A stretch of DNA of 64,000 nucleotides, taken from NCBI RefSeq assembly GCF_026013605.1, contig NZ_JAPDPJ010000015.1, positions 42,780-106,779 of the forward strand, written 5' to 3'. The notes under the pieces were generated by a model. It searched no databases. It saw nothing but the letters and a program-made list of their open reading frames with translations, and was not told the origin of the DNA. The stretch's first letter is position 1. Every line of letters starts with the position of its first letter. The stretch comes from Plebeiibacterium sediminum (GTDB taxonomy: Bacteria > Bacteroidota > Bacteroidia > Bacteroidales > Marinilabiliaceae). Below are positions 46,358 to 55,847 of this stretch, one piece after another. Both the position numbers and the translations under genes were made by a program.

Positions 46358-47831
46358 AATATTAATTCCATTAATTTTACTATTAGCAATAGTTTGGGGA
46401 TGTGAGTCAGAACAGATTATTGGTGAAACTATTTATGACGGACCATCATTTCTGCGTTTTTATTTAATTACAAACAGTAATGATGAACCCATAGGTGAAG
46501 ATGAGCTTGAGATAGGTAAAGAACCAACAGAAGAACTTGTTTATCAATCTTTAAAACCTCTAAAAATTCCGGTTTCACTAACTTATCCAAAGTTAAACAA
46601 AGATGTTCATGTTAAATTCTCAACCAATATAAATGGTGATTATAATCAATTTACAATCACTCCCACTGAAGAACTAAATTTTAACAGCTCCAATCTTTTA
46701 GACACCATAACTATTTCATTTCATGAAAGATGGAACACTTCAATAAATCATTCCATTGAATTTGAGTTGACCGAATGTGATGACAATACGGTATCTCTGG
46801 GACAGTTAAATGATTACATAAAAAATAAGACTTTATCTGTAACATTGGGTAAGGTTGTTACAACTTCATCTTTTTCAACCAATAGAGTTGAAATTAATGG
46901 TGAAGCTGGTGAGCAAATTGAATTCGAAGTATTATTTAACAACGGATTCCTCCCTCAGGAAATTGAAGCTTTGGATTTATTTAGTGAGATAAAAGGATTT
47001 GAATATACTTTAGAGCGTATTATTGAAGACGATAATAATGAAAGTATCAAGTATATCATGACTATAACAAATGATATTCAAAATGATGAAGTAACTTATA
47101 CCACAACTTTAGCGTTGAATGATGGTACTGTTTATGAACCAACAGGTAATACCATTTTACAAATTGTAAAACCATTAAATATTGCACGCGATAAAGCAGT
47201 ATTTACTTCAGCTAACTTTTACGATTTAAGTAATCCTTATTACAAAACATACGGTGAAAATTGGTTCTGGTCATCTAGTGATAATATTTGTAAATGGAAA
47301 GCTTTCAACGCATATACATTTCCTGTTGTAGTTGAAAAAGACGATGACAATGCAATTTTGTATAGTGATAATGGAACTGAGGACGAAAGTGATGACATCT
47401 ACCATCATGCATTTAGAATTGGATTTAGAGATATAAATGATAATAGAACAACCAATTCATTTAGCTTAAAAAATTGGTTTAACAATGAATCTACTTCTCC
47501 TGAGCTTTCTCCCGGGTTAAACATTCCGGAAGCTCTAGAGTTTTATCCTAAAGATGGTGTAAGTGAAACTGAAGGCGCTGTTTTGGTCATTCCTCAAATT
47601 ATAACTATATCAAATAGAGAAGGGATTAGCCATAATATTTCAATTTCTGGTGAAGGAACTTATCAGGAAATATCACCAGGATTATTTGAAATCTCGTTGG
47701 AATTTAAGGCCACAAATGAGGAATTGTTTGATGGAACACGAGTTTCATACTATAAAATTTACAATAGTAGAAGTTATGGTGGCGATCCTGATCCAATTGA
47801 TAATGGATGTATTGAACCAATAGATTTATAA
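46341..47831 (+). CDS. SusCD-associated lipoprotein of unknown fold
   Basis: A 496-aa lipoprotein (lipobox VWGC, Cys21). Residues ~30-190 resemble the DUF4843-type domain that often follows SusD in protein-utilisation loci: SFLRFYLITNSNDEP, then a beta-sandwich with THSFHERWNTSINHSIEFEL-like strands. Residues ~190-490 contain at least one further beta-rich domain that I do not recognise; the tail is DPDPIDNGC. It probably sits on the cell surface and helps bind the substrate of the locus. The start overlaps susD by 17 bp. Assignment to a DUF is uncertain. Confidence 0.6.
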   Translation: MKAITKILIPLILLLAIVWGCESEQIIGETIYDGPSFLRFYLITNSNDEPIGEDELEIGKEPTEELVYQSLKPLKIPVSLTYPKLNKDVHVKFSTNINGDYNQFTITPTEELNFNSSNLLDTITISFHERWNTSINHSIEFELTECDDNTVSLGQLNDYIKNKTLSVTLGKVVTTSSFSTNRVEINGEAGEQIEFEVLFNNGFLPQEIEALDLFSEIKGFEYTLERIIEDDNNESIKYIMTITNDIQNDEVTYTTTLALNDGTVYEPTGNTILQIVKPLNIARDKAVFTSANFYDLSNPYYKTYGENWFWSSSDNICKWKAFNAYTFPVVVEKDDDNAILYSDNGTEDESDDIYHHAFRIGFRDINDNRTTNSFSLKNWFNNESTSPELSPGLNIPEALEFYPKDGVSETEGAVLVIPQIITISNREGISHNISISGEGTYQEISPGLFEISLEFKATNEELFDGTRVSYYKIYNSRSYGGDPDPIDNGCIEPIDL

Positions 47832-47860
47832 CAACTCAATAATTGATAAATATAAAAATA

Positions 47861-50287
47861 ATGAAGATATATTTCATATTAATAGCCTTACTCATAAGTA
47901 GCTTTTCGCTTAAGGCTTCCAATGATAACTCTGAAAAGAAGTCATACAGTAACGGAACGATTAAACCATACGAAAAAGTAATCACTCCTGAATACACTAC
48001 GTATTCAGGGATGTTTACTGTTCATAAGAGCAATGATAAATTGTACTTTGAAATCCCGGATTCTCTGTTCATGCGCGAGTTTTTAATTGCATCTCAAATT
48101 GCAGAGGTTAGTGATCCGAATAAAGGAAAAGGGTTTGCCGGTGAATTAAGACGAAATCCTATTGTTATTCAGTTTTCGCACGATGAAAAAAACGTTTATC
48201 TTTTAACACCCAGTGATAAAGCAACTCTTACTAAAAACAGTGGTAATATTAAAAAAGCTTTTGAAAGAAACTATTTAACACCAGTACTGGAAACATTCCC
48301 TATTAAAGCAATTGGTCAAGACAGCACTTTGGTAATTGATGTTACAGATTTTTTTGCCAGTGAATTACCCATTGTAACACCATTTGCCAGTAAGGGAAAA
48401 CCGGGCAAGCTCGAAAAAGCGTCATCATACCTGGATAAAGTTCAGGTATTTGAAAATAATGTTGAACTACAATCCTATTTTAACTATAGTACCAACACCC
48501 TTCCTTTTAGGGCATTGATTAATCGTTCAATTGTATTATTGCCTAAAGAAACCATGATGCCCCGATTAGCCGACCGAAGAATGAATTACTTTTCGAGCAG
48601 CAAAAAATTCTTCATTGATAATGGTTCCACTTCATTTAAAGAAGAGTATATACATCGTTTTAGGTTAGAGCCAAAAACAAAGGATATCAATGATTATTTG
48701 AATGGAAAGTTGGTTGAGCCTAAAAAACCCATCATCGTATATATTGACAATGGATTACCTGAGAGATGGCAAAAATATGTAAAGCTTGGTATTGAAGACT
48801 GGCAGGTAGCTTTTGAAGCCTGTGGTTTTAAAAATGCCATTCAGGCAAAACCATTCCCTGACGATCCGGAATTTAATCCTGATAACCTTCAGAACACTTG
48901 TTTTCGCTATGTTCCCAACAATACCATTAATGCCATGGGAACACGTTGGATTGATCCTCGTTCAGGCGAAATTTTAAAGGGTGATATTTATTGGTTTGCC
49001 GATGTAATTGAAAAATTACACGACTGGCGTTTGATCCAGTGTGGTGCTGTTGAGGCAGCTTCTCATGAAAAAGTATTTTCAGATGAATTAATGGGAAGAT
49101 TAATTCGTTACGCTGTTGCCCATGAAATGGGACATAGTTTAGGATTTCAACATAACATGAGAGCATCCTATGCTTTTCCTGTTGATTCGTTGCGTTCACC
49201 CTCTTTTACTAAAAAATACGGAACCACTCCTTCAATAATGGATTATGCAAGGAATAATTACATTGCCCAACCAGGTGATAATGTAACCGAACTGGCTCCT
49301 CCATTAATGGGAATTTACGATATTTTTGGAATTAAATATGGTTACCAATGGTTACCTGATGTAGAAAATCCTTGCGATGAATTCGCCACTCTAAATCAAT
49401 GGATTTTAGATCGTGCTGATGACCCGATGTATCGATTCACTCCTCAATTTGCCATGGGAATTTCGGGCGATCCGGCAGCTCAGGCAGAAGCATTAGGCGA
49501 TGATGCGGTTAAAGCCGGAACTTATGGAATTAAGAATCTCAAAATAATCATGAATAATCTGGTTGATTGGTGCACTGAGCCCAACAAAGAATACGATTAC
49601 CTGCGCCAGATTTATAAAGAATTAACCAAGCAATATGAACGATATTTAGAGCACTCTATGTCGTATATTGGTGGGGCATACCAGTATTTGGGTGTTGAGG
49701 GAGAAAATATTCCACTTCAGACTCCGGTTTCAAAAGAAAAACAAATGGAAGCTATTCGATGGGTGGTTCATGAAATGGCTAACAGCGAATGGATTGTAAG
49801 TAAAGATATTGAAGACAGAGTTGGTTCACTAAAAAAAGATTACTACAATTTAATTGTTGGTTCACTTGATCAAATGATGAGTGGTTACTTCTTCCAACGA
49901 ATTGAAACATTTCGCCCTAACTTCACATCTGAGGAGTATTTAAGTGAATTAAGTCGTTTAATTTGGGGATTATCTAAAGATGGTAAACTTACCGAAACTG
50001 AAATCATTCTACAGCAGAGTTATGTACATAACCTGATTAACATGGCATATGGAGCAAAGAATCATCTTAAAAAAGAAAGTTCTTCAAAACTTATGAATGA
50101 AGGTATTGATACAGAATCATCTTTAGCTGCAGGAAATGCCTCAAAAATAAATTACGCTGATCATTTTGTGGTTATGGCTGCTTTAAATGAATTAAACAAA
50201 GCTGAGAAGTATGTAAAAAGTAAAACCAAAGGTGCCTACAAAGCTCATTTTGCATTGCTTTATAAAACCATAACTACTAATAAGTAA
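47861..50287 (+). CDS. Zinc-dependent metalloprotease (DUF5117/DUF4953 type)
   Basis: An ~808-aa exported metalloprotease. I use ATG 47861 (MKIYFILIALLISSFSLKAS), which gives a standard signal peptide; an upstream start adds six residues. A beta-rich N-terminal half (DUF5117-like: YSGMFTVHKSNDKLYFEIPD) leads into a metzincin-like catalytic domain with HEMGHSLGFQHNMRAS; the first zinc-binding His is residue 421, and the HExGHxxGxxH pattern is complete. The last gene of a SusC-SusD-lipoprotein-protease operon, so it may trim peptides for import. It ends at a hairpin. Confidence 0.88.
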   Translation: MKIYFILIALLISSFSLKASNDNSEKKSYSNGTIKPYEKVITPEYTTYSGMFTVHKSNDKLYFEIPDSLFMREFLIASQIAEVSDPNKGKGFAGELRRNPIVIQFSHDEKNVYLLTPSDKATLTKNSGNIKKAFERNYLTPVLETFPIKAIGQDSTLVIDVTDFFASELPIVTPFASKGKPGKLEKASSYLDKVQVFENNVELQSYFNYSTNTLPFRALINRSIVLLPKETMMPRLADRRMNYFSSSKKFFIDNGSTSFKEEYIHRFRLEPKTKDINDYLNGKLVEPKKPIIVYIDNGLPERWQKYVKLGIEDWQVAFEACGFKNAIQAKPFPDDPEFNPDNLQNTCFRYVPNNTINAMGTRWIDPRSGEILKGDIYWFADVIEKLHDWRLIQCGAVEAASHEKVFSDELMGRLIRYAVAHEMGHSLGFQHNMRASYAFPVDSLRSPSFTKKYGTTPSIMDYARNNYIAQPGDNVTELAPPLMGIYDIFGIKYGYQWLPDVENPCDEFATLNQWILDRADDPMYRFTPQFAMGISGDPAAQAEALGDDAVKAGTYGIKNLKIIMNNLVDWCTEPNKEYDYLRQIYKELTKQYERYLEHSMSYIGGAYQYLGVEGENIPLQTPVSKEKQMEAIRWVVHEMANSEWIVSKDIEDRVGSLKKDYYNLIVGSLDQMMSGYFFQRIETFRPNFTSEEYLSELSRLIWGLSKDGKLTETEIILQQSYVHNLINMAYGAKNHLKKESSSKLMNEGIDTESSLAAGNASKINYADHFVVMAALNELNKAEKYVKSKTKGAYKAHFALLYKTITTNK

Positions 50288-50295
50288 ACAATTAA

Positions 50296-50330
50296 AACGG
50301 AGTACTAAATCAATATATTAGTACTCCGTT
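50296..50330 (+). terminator. Hairpin after the SusCD-protease operon
   Basis: A perfect 13-bp stem AACGGAGTACTAA/TTAGTACTCCGTT (50296-50308 and 50318-50330) with a 9-nt loop. The following tract is GTTGTTGTT, not a pure T run. Confidence 0.7.
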
Positions 50331-50384
50331 GTTGTTAAAAACCAACCCTATCAAACAGATCGTTATTTGTATATTTTGCCGCAA

Positions 50385-51464
50385 TTAATTCTTGTTTACG
50401 TTCACCAGTTGCTCCTTTTTATTACACAAGTGATCCAACTCAATATCAACACAGAACATCTCTTTTTTCCCATTTAGTTTATTAATCATCACATGGTTGG
50501 AATACACATGTACTGGTTTACCATTTTTGCATTTTAAGTAAAGCTCACCTGAAGGTATGGGTTCGTTATTTTCGTACCAATTAATTATTCCTGCAATAAC
50601 ATTTTCTTTCATATTCTCAGGTATGATCAAATCTTCGAGTTTTTGCCCAATAGCCTCCTCTTTTGAATAACCATATAAAACTTCGCTTGCTCTGTTCCAA
50701 TAAATCACGGATCTATCCTTATCATATCCCTGAACAGCAATATTATCTACATCATTAAAAATAGAGTGGAACCTATTATCACTTTCCTTGAGCTTTTTAT
50801 CAGCTTCCAAACTTTTTGTTATATCAGTAAAAAATACGAGAGTATTGCCATCATCCAACTTAATGGCTTTTATTTTACAAAAACGGATTTCTTTTATATG
50901 ATTTAAATATGGTAAATCTGCTGAACCACTTCCCTCTCTATCTACTTTGTCAAAAAGATCTATCCCCATTTTTTTTGCAAAATCCGGAATCAAATCCCAA
51001 AATGTTAGTTTCTCTAATTCATGTCTGGAGCATCCAAAAATATTTCCCATTTCGGAATTACCTTCGTAAATAGTTTTGCTGGGATAAAGTACCATAATTC
51101 CATATGGTGAATTTTCAAGATAGCTAATGAATTTATCGTTATTCATTGAAAGATTTTCATTGGCTTTTATAAGTTTACTTTTATTTACAAGTAACTCATT
51201 ATTCACTTTACGAAACGCAATATTCTTTTGTCGTTGATGCAACAATCCAATTCCCTGAATAACACCATACAAAAGGATAAATGCAATAAAAATTAAACGA
51301 TGATACAATTCAATACTCGAGATTTGAAAAAAAGCAATATCCGAAAAACTTTTACCTTCAGAAAAAAACAAATAATCAATAGTTGAATCTAAAAACCAAA
51401 CAAGGATAGCATATAGGATTGTGATAGAAAAGTGTTTCACCTTTATTATAACATCATCTTTCAT
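50385..51464 (-). CDS. Membrane protein with two PAS domains, no output domain
   Basis: A ~359-aa protein (start at ATG 51464; an ATG at 51521 would add 19 hydrophobic residues). Two or three membrane helices fill residues ~8-85, then a short coiled-coil linker, a PAS domain at ~110-215 (YLENSPYGIMVLYPS, ITKSLEADKKLKE) and a second PAS at ~225-345 (FHSIFNDVDNIAVQGYD, YGYSKEEAIGQKLEDLI). The protein ends right after the second PAS with no kinase, GGDEF, or HTH domain. It may sense a small ligand or redox state and signal through a partner. No neighbour gives a clue. Confidence 0.78.
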   Translation of the reverse strand: MKDDVIIKVKHFSITILYAILVWFLDSTIDYLFFSEGKSFSDIAFFQISSIELYHRLIFIAFILLYGVIQGIGLLHQRQKNIAFRKVNNELLVNKSKLIKANENLSMNNDKFISYLENSPYGIMVLYPSKTIYEGNSEMGNIFGCSRHELEKLTFWDLIPDFAKKMGIDLFDKVDREGSGSADLPYLNHIKEIRFCKIKAIKLDDGNTLVFFTDITKSLEADKKLKESDNRFHSIFNDVDNIAVQGYDKDRSVIYWNRASEVLYGYSKEEAIGQKLEDLIIPENMKENVIAGIINWYENNEPIPSGELYLKCKNGKPVHVYSNHVMINKLNGKKEMFCVDIELDHLCNKKEQLVNVNKN

Positions 51465-51623
51465 AATTTCAGGTATTAGGTTTACTAAAAAAACTCTAAA
51501 TAATTGGTATAAAAGGAACATGTGATGAACCTTCGTCTATTCAATTTACGATTTTTTTTGTTCAAAATAAATATTTTTGGGGTAAACCAATACCGAATTA
51601 ACCAAATTAACAAAAGGTTTAGT

Positions 51624-51659
51624 CAAAAAAAAATGGCAACATAAAACTATGCTGCCATT
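51624..51659 (-). terminator. Orphan minus-strand terminator
   Basis: A 12-bp stem (51632-51643 and 51648-51659; core AATGGCA/TGCCATT) that is fully paired only in the minus-strand RNA (one G-U) and is followed there by eight T residues. No gene lies upstream of it on that strand within 375 bases. Confidence 0.65.
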
Positions 51660-51914
51660 CTATTTTAGCTCTCCTACCTAAATAATAAATATCCTAAAAC
51701 CCTACTTATCATGCCCTTCAACGGATATTTACTATTCTTTTATAACACCCAACAAATCATAACTAAAAATTTTTAATAACCTTTAAACACCTAATGATGT
51801 CTATATAACTAACTCTAAATCCTTTTTTGACGAATATGCTTTATATTACGACAAACATTCATTTTTGTTTGACTAAAATAAATCACAGCATTCACTACAC
51901 ACTCTAACTACCTT

Positions 51915-51954
51915 AATTTATGATTATTACACAAGTGTTAATAAATCATAAATT
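51915..51954. promoter_or_regulatory. Long near-palindrome upstream of the oligopeptidase gene
   Basis: Arms AATTTATGATT...ACAC and GTGTTAATAAATCATAAATT form a 40-bp imperfect dyad centred near 51933, about 85 nt before the next ATG. It could be an operator or an RNA hairpin. The rest of 51,522-52,035 is AT-rich and shows no gene. Confidence 0.5.
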
Positions 51955-52035
51955 ACAAAATCATGTGTTTTATCAAGAAATCTATAGTAATTTGTCAGTA
52001 GTTTTAAAATCATTCCAAATCAAATAGACATTTAT

Positions 52036-54207
52036 ATGAAGCAATCAATTTTTCAATGGCTCATTTTGAGCATTATCATGTTTAGCTGCACAAACTCACA
52101 AAAACAAAAGCAATTATTTCCCACCAACCTACCCACTCCTCCTAAAGCTGAAAAAAAGGATTCGTTGTTAACAATTCATGGCAATACCAGAGTTGATCCC
52201 TACTTTTGGATGCGCTTAACCGATGAGCAAAAGAATGCTTCAGAACCGGATGCACAAACTCAACAGGTTTTAAATTATTTAAATGCAGAAAATAACTATA
52301 CCGATTCTGTAATGAAGAATACAACTGCACTACAGTCTAAATTATTTGATGAGATTGTTGGACGTATCAAAAAAGATGACGAATCTGTTCCTTACTTTTC
52401 AAATGGATATTGGTATTATACTAAATATGAAAAAGATAATGAATACCCTATTTTCTGTAGAAAAAAAGAAACTCTAGATAATGAAGAACAAGTTATTTTA
52501 AACGTTAATAATCTGGCTAAAAGTCATGAATACTATGCTGCAACAGGCTTAAGAATTAGTCAGGATAATAAAATATTGGCTTTTGCTGAGGATACTGTTA
52601 GTAGAAGAGTATATACAATACGCTTTAAAAACCTTGAAACAGGAGAATATTATACAGATGAAATTCCAAATACTCAACCCGGTGGCGCCTGGGCAAACGA
52701 CAATAAAACATTCTTTTATACTTCTAAGAATAAGGTTTCGCTATTGAGTGAAAAAATCTGGCGACATGAGCTTGGCTCAAACACAGATAAAGATGTAATG
52801 GTTTATCACGAAAAAGATCCTTCATTTTATATTGGTGTATATAAATCTAAATCTGATAAATATATTATCATATCAGAAGGAAGTACATTGGTGAGTGATT
52901 ACCAGATATTAAATGCTGATGATCCCCAAGGAACTTTTAAACAATTTACACCAAGAGGAACTGATCATTTATATAGTTTATACCATTACCAGAATAAGTT
53001 TTACATCTTAACCAATAATGAAGCAACAAACTTCAGGCTTATGGAAACTCCTGAAGACAAAACAGATATTAGCAATTGGAAAGAAGTGATTCCACACCGA
53101 GAAGATGTGTTACTAAAAGGAATTGATATTTTTAGCAACTATCTTGTAATTACCGAAAGAAAAAATGCCTTGATACAGTTACGTATTATTAATCAACAAA
53201 CTAAAGACGAACATTATCTGAACTTTGAAGAACCTGTGTATATTGCTTATACAACAGCAAACAATGATTTTAACACCTCAAAACTCAGGTATGTATACAG
53301 TTCAATGACAACTCCGGCTTCTACCATTGATTATGATATGGATAAAAAAACTAAGGAAATCAAGAAAGTACAGGAGGTTGTTGGAGGCCATACGCCTTCA
53401 GAATACGTTACAGAACGTAAATGGGCTACCGCAACAGACGGTACAAAAATTCCGCTATCTGTTGTATACAAAAAAACAACACCATTAAACGGAACTGCAC
53501 CGCTGTTATTATATGCCTATGGTTCCTATGGTAACTCTATTGATCCCTGGTTTAGCTCAACAAGATTAAGTCTACTTGACAGAGGTTTCATCTATGTTAT
53601 TGCCCATATACGCGGAGGACAGGAAATGGGAAGACAATGGTATGAAGATGGAAAAATGATGAAAAAGATAAACACATTTACTGATTATATTGATTGCAGC
53701 AAATTTTTAATAAATGAAAATTACACTTCACCAGAGCATTTGTATGCAATGGGTGGTAGTGCCGGAGGTTTATTAATGGGTGCAGTGGTTAATATGGCTC
53801 CTGAATTATACAATGGAGTTATTGCAGCCGTTCCATTTGTTGATGTGGTATCAACCATGCTGGATGAAACCATTCCTCTAACAACAAATGAATTTGATGA
53901 ATGGGGAAATCCTAAAGAAAAAGAAGCATATGATTACATGATGAAATATTCACCTTATGATAATGTAAAGGCTCAAAACTATCCAAACATGTTGGTTACA
54001 ACCGGGTTATTTGATTCTCAGGTACAATATTGGGAACCTGCCAAATGGGTTGCCAAATTAAGAGACTTAAAAACAGATAACAACATTTTAATGATGCATA
54101 CCAATATGGAAGCAGGTCATGGTGGTGCTTCAGGGCGTTTTAAAAGATATAAAGAAACAGCATTAGAATACAGCTTTATTTTTATGCTCGAAGATATTTC
54201 AGAATAG
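52036..54207 (+). CDS. Oligopeptidase B-like S9A serine peptidase, lipoprotein
   Basis: A 723-aa S9A peptidase with a lipobox (IMFSC, Cys17), so envelope-attached. The N-terminal propeller begins with the PtrB-like HGNTRVDPYFWMR; the catalytic domain has YGSYGNSIDPWFSSTRLSLLDR (parts: YGSYGNS, LLDRGF), the nucleophile in MGGSAGGLLMGAVVN, the Asp in TTGLFDSQVQYWEPAKW and the His in EAGHGGASGR. The FDSQVQYWEPAKW motif separates oligopeptidase B from prolyl oligopeptidase. It should cleave peptides after basic residues. It is the second S9A lipoprotein of the window, and stands alone. Confidence 0.92.
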   Translation: MKQSIFQWLILSIIMFSCTNSQKQKQLFPTNLPTPPKAEKKDSLLTIHGNTRVDPYFWMRLTDEQKNASEPDAQTQQVLNYLNAENNYTDSVMKNTTALQSKLFDEIVGRIKKDDESVPYFSNGYWYYTKYEKDNEYPIFCRKKETLDNEEQVILNVNNLAKSHEYYAATGLRISQDNKILAFAEDTVSRRVYTIRFKNLETGEYYTDEIPNTQPGGAWANDNKTFFYTSKNKVSLLSEKIWRHELGSNTDKDVMVYHEKDPSFYIGVYKSKSDKYIIISEGSTLVSDYQILNADDPQGTFKQFTPRGTDHLYSLYHYQNKFYILTNNEATNFRLMETPEDKTDISNWKEVIPHREDVLLKGIDIFSNYLVITERKNALIQLRIINQQTKDEHYLNFEEPVYIAYTTANNDFNTSKLRYVYSSMTTPASTIDYDMDKKTKEIKKVQEVVGGHTPSEYVTERKWATATDGTKIPLSVVYKKTTPLNGTAPLLLYAYGSYGNSIDPWFSSTRLSLLDRGFIYVIAHIRGGQEMGRQWYEDGKMMKKINTFTDYIDCSKFLINENYTSPEHLYAMGGSAGGLLMGAVVNMAPELYNGVIAAVPFVDVVSTMLDETIPLTTNEFDEWGNPKEKEAYDYMMKYSPYDNVKAQNYPNMLVTTGLFDSQVQYWEPAKWVAKLRDLKTDNNILMMHTNMEAGHGGASGRFKRYKETALEYSFIFMLEDISE

Positions 54208-54232
54208 ATTATTTTATTTAATACAATATCAC

Positions 54233-54267
54233 AAGCCGGATATCAAAATAGATTTCCGGCTTTTTTA
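54233..54267 (+). terminator. Terminator of the oligopeptidase gene
   Basis: Stem AAGCCGGA/TCCGGCTT (54233-54240 and 54255-54262) and a T run. The remaining spacer to 54,513 is AT-rich with only a weak promoter-like TATCTTTA near 54,450. Confidence 0.85.
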
Positions 54268-54513
54268 TTTTCCTTATCCTATACAAAACATCATTATCCA
54301 AAATTCTTATTCTGCATGTATTCAAGCATATAAAACCTTAACACAAATATTATTAACATATAAATTGAATGACTTTTTTTATTAATTGAGAACGAATATT
54401 ATTGGTTTCACACATTTATTTAGCAATAGAATTGCATATTTAAATATCTTTACCCCCGATTTTGACGCATTGAACAACATACAAAAACAAATACATTAAA
54501 ATAAAAATATATC

Positions 54514-55227
54514 ATGAATTATAAATTGACTATTATAGTTCCTGTATTTAACGAAGAGGAGAACTTGATACGTGTGGAAAAGGAACTGGCTGGCTATTTA
54601 CAAAAAGCCTCTGTTCCTACAAAGATTTTATTAGTTAATGATGGCTCATCAGATAATAGTCAACAACTTATAGAAACAATCTGCAATAGAAATATCGATT
54701 TTGAATATATTTCCTTTACCAAAAACAATGGACTTAGTGCTGCCATAAAAGCAGGTTTTGACTATGCCGAAACAGAACTTGTTGGCTATATAGATTCCGA
54801 TTTACAAACTACTCCTGAAGATTTTAATCTTTTACTTCAATATACCGATGAATATGAAATAGTAACAGGCATCAGAGCAACACGTAATGATGGTTTTGTA
54901 AAACGATTTTCATCTAAATTTGCCAATTCTTTCAGAAAAGCATTTACGCATGATGGTGTTGTTGATACGGGATGTCCTTTAAAAATTATTCATACGTCAT
55001 ACGCCAAGAAGATTCCAATGTTTAAAGGCCTGCACCGCTTTTTACCTGCCATGATTTTATTACAGAACGGAAAAATAAAACAAGTACCGGTCCAACACTT
55101 TCCAAGAATAGCAGGAGAAGCTAAATTTGGACTTTCAAACAGGCTTATAGGACCGTTATTAGATTGTTTTGCCTATTTATGGATGAAGAAAAAATATATT
55201 AACTACGACATTGACACAAAATCATAA
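54514..55227 (+). CDS. Family 2 glycosyltransferase (DPM/ArnC-like)
   Basis: A 237-aa GT-A fold enzyme: VPVFNEEENL at residues 10-19, LLVNDGSSDNS for nucleotide binding, and the metal-binding DSDLQTTPEDF near residue 91. It lacks the C-terminal membrane hairpin of GtrB/ArnC, so it is the short, DPM1-like type that moves a sugar from a nucleotide donor to a polyprenyl phosphate. Its stop shares one base with the next gene's start. In this operon it probably makes the lipid-linked sugar later used by the ArnT-like enzyme. Confidence 0.87.
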   Translation: MNYKLTIIVPVFNEEENLIRVEKELAGYLQKASVPTKILLVNDGSSDNSQQLIETICNRNIDFEYISFTKNNGLSAAIKAGFDYAETELVGYIDSDLQTTPEDFNLLLQYTDEYEIVTGIRATRNDGFVKRFSSKFANSFRKAFTHDGVVDTGCPLKIIHTSYAKKIPMFKGLHRFLPAMILLQNGKIKQVPVQHFPRIAGEAKFGLSNRLIGPLLDCFAYLWMKKKYINYDIDTKS

Positions 55228-55847
55228 TGAACAATATTATTGTTTTATCCATAGGATTTTCTGCTCAAATTCTGTTTTCATTAAGGTTAATTATACAGTG
55301 GATTAGCTCTGAAAAAAAGAAGCAAGTTGTTACGCCTTCAATTTTTTGGTTTTTCAGTTTATTCGGTTCCATTCTATTATTTATTTATGGCGATTTACGA
55401 GATGATTTTGCCATAATGCTTGGGCAAGGATTAAACTACTTTATTTACATTCGTAATCTGCAACTACAAAACAAGTGGAAAAAGTTCCCGGCTGTTATTC
55501 GTGTACTCATTTATTTGTTCCCGATACTGATCACAGCCTATTACTTTAACAACAACGAATTGGATATACAGCAACTATTTAAGAATGAAAATATTCCTGT
55601 TTGGTTGTTATCTTTAGGTATCATTTCGCAGATCACTTTCAACTTTCGCTTTATAGTACAATGGATCTATTCTGAAAAAAGAAAAGAATCTTACCTTCCT
55701 ATCATTTTTTGGATTTTAAGTTTCATTGGAGCATTACTCATTATTATCTATGCTATTTTCCGTAAAGACATAGTTCTCTTTACCGGACAAATGTTTGGAT
55801 TTATTATTTATACACGAAATATCATAATATATTATAAACAAAAGTAA
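55227..55847 (+). CDS. Membrane protein with two LAB_N domains
   Basis: A 206-aa protein of six or so membrane helices. It contains two copies of the LAB_N domain (the N-terminal domain found in some lipid-A-disaccharide synthases): SAQILFSLRLIIQWISSEKK at residues ~12-31 and ISQITFNFRFIVQWIYSEKR at ~131-150, each followed by an FWxxSxxGxxLxxxYxxxRxDxxxxxGQ pattern and an IYxRN motif. The internal duplication gives a pseudo-symmetric fold, as in small multidrug-resistance-type flippases. Its tight place between GT2 and ArnT-like genes suggests a role in moving the lipid-linked sugar across the membrane. Function is inference. Confidence 0.8.
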   Translation: MNNIIVLSIGFSAQILFSLRLIIQWISSEKKKQVVTPSIFWFFSLFGSILLFIYGDLRDDFAIMLGQGLNYFIYIRNLQLQNKWKKFPAVIRVLIYLFPILITAYYFNNNELDIQQLFKNENIPVWLLSLGIISQITFNFRFIVQWIYSEKRKESYLPIIFWILSFIGALLIIIYAIFRKDIVLFTGQMFGFIIYTRNIIIYYKQK

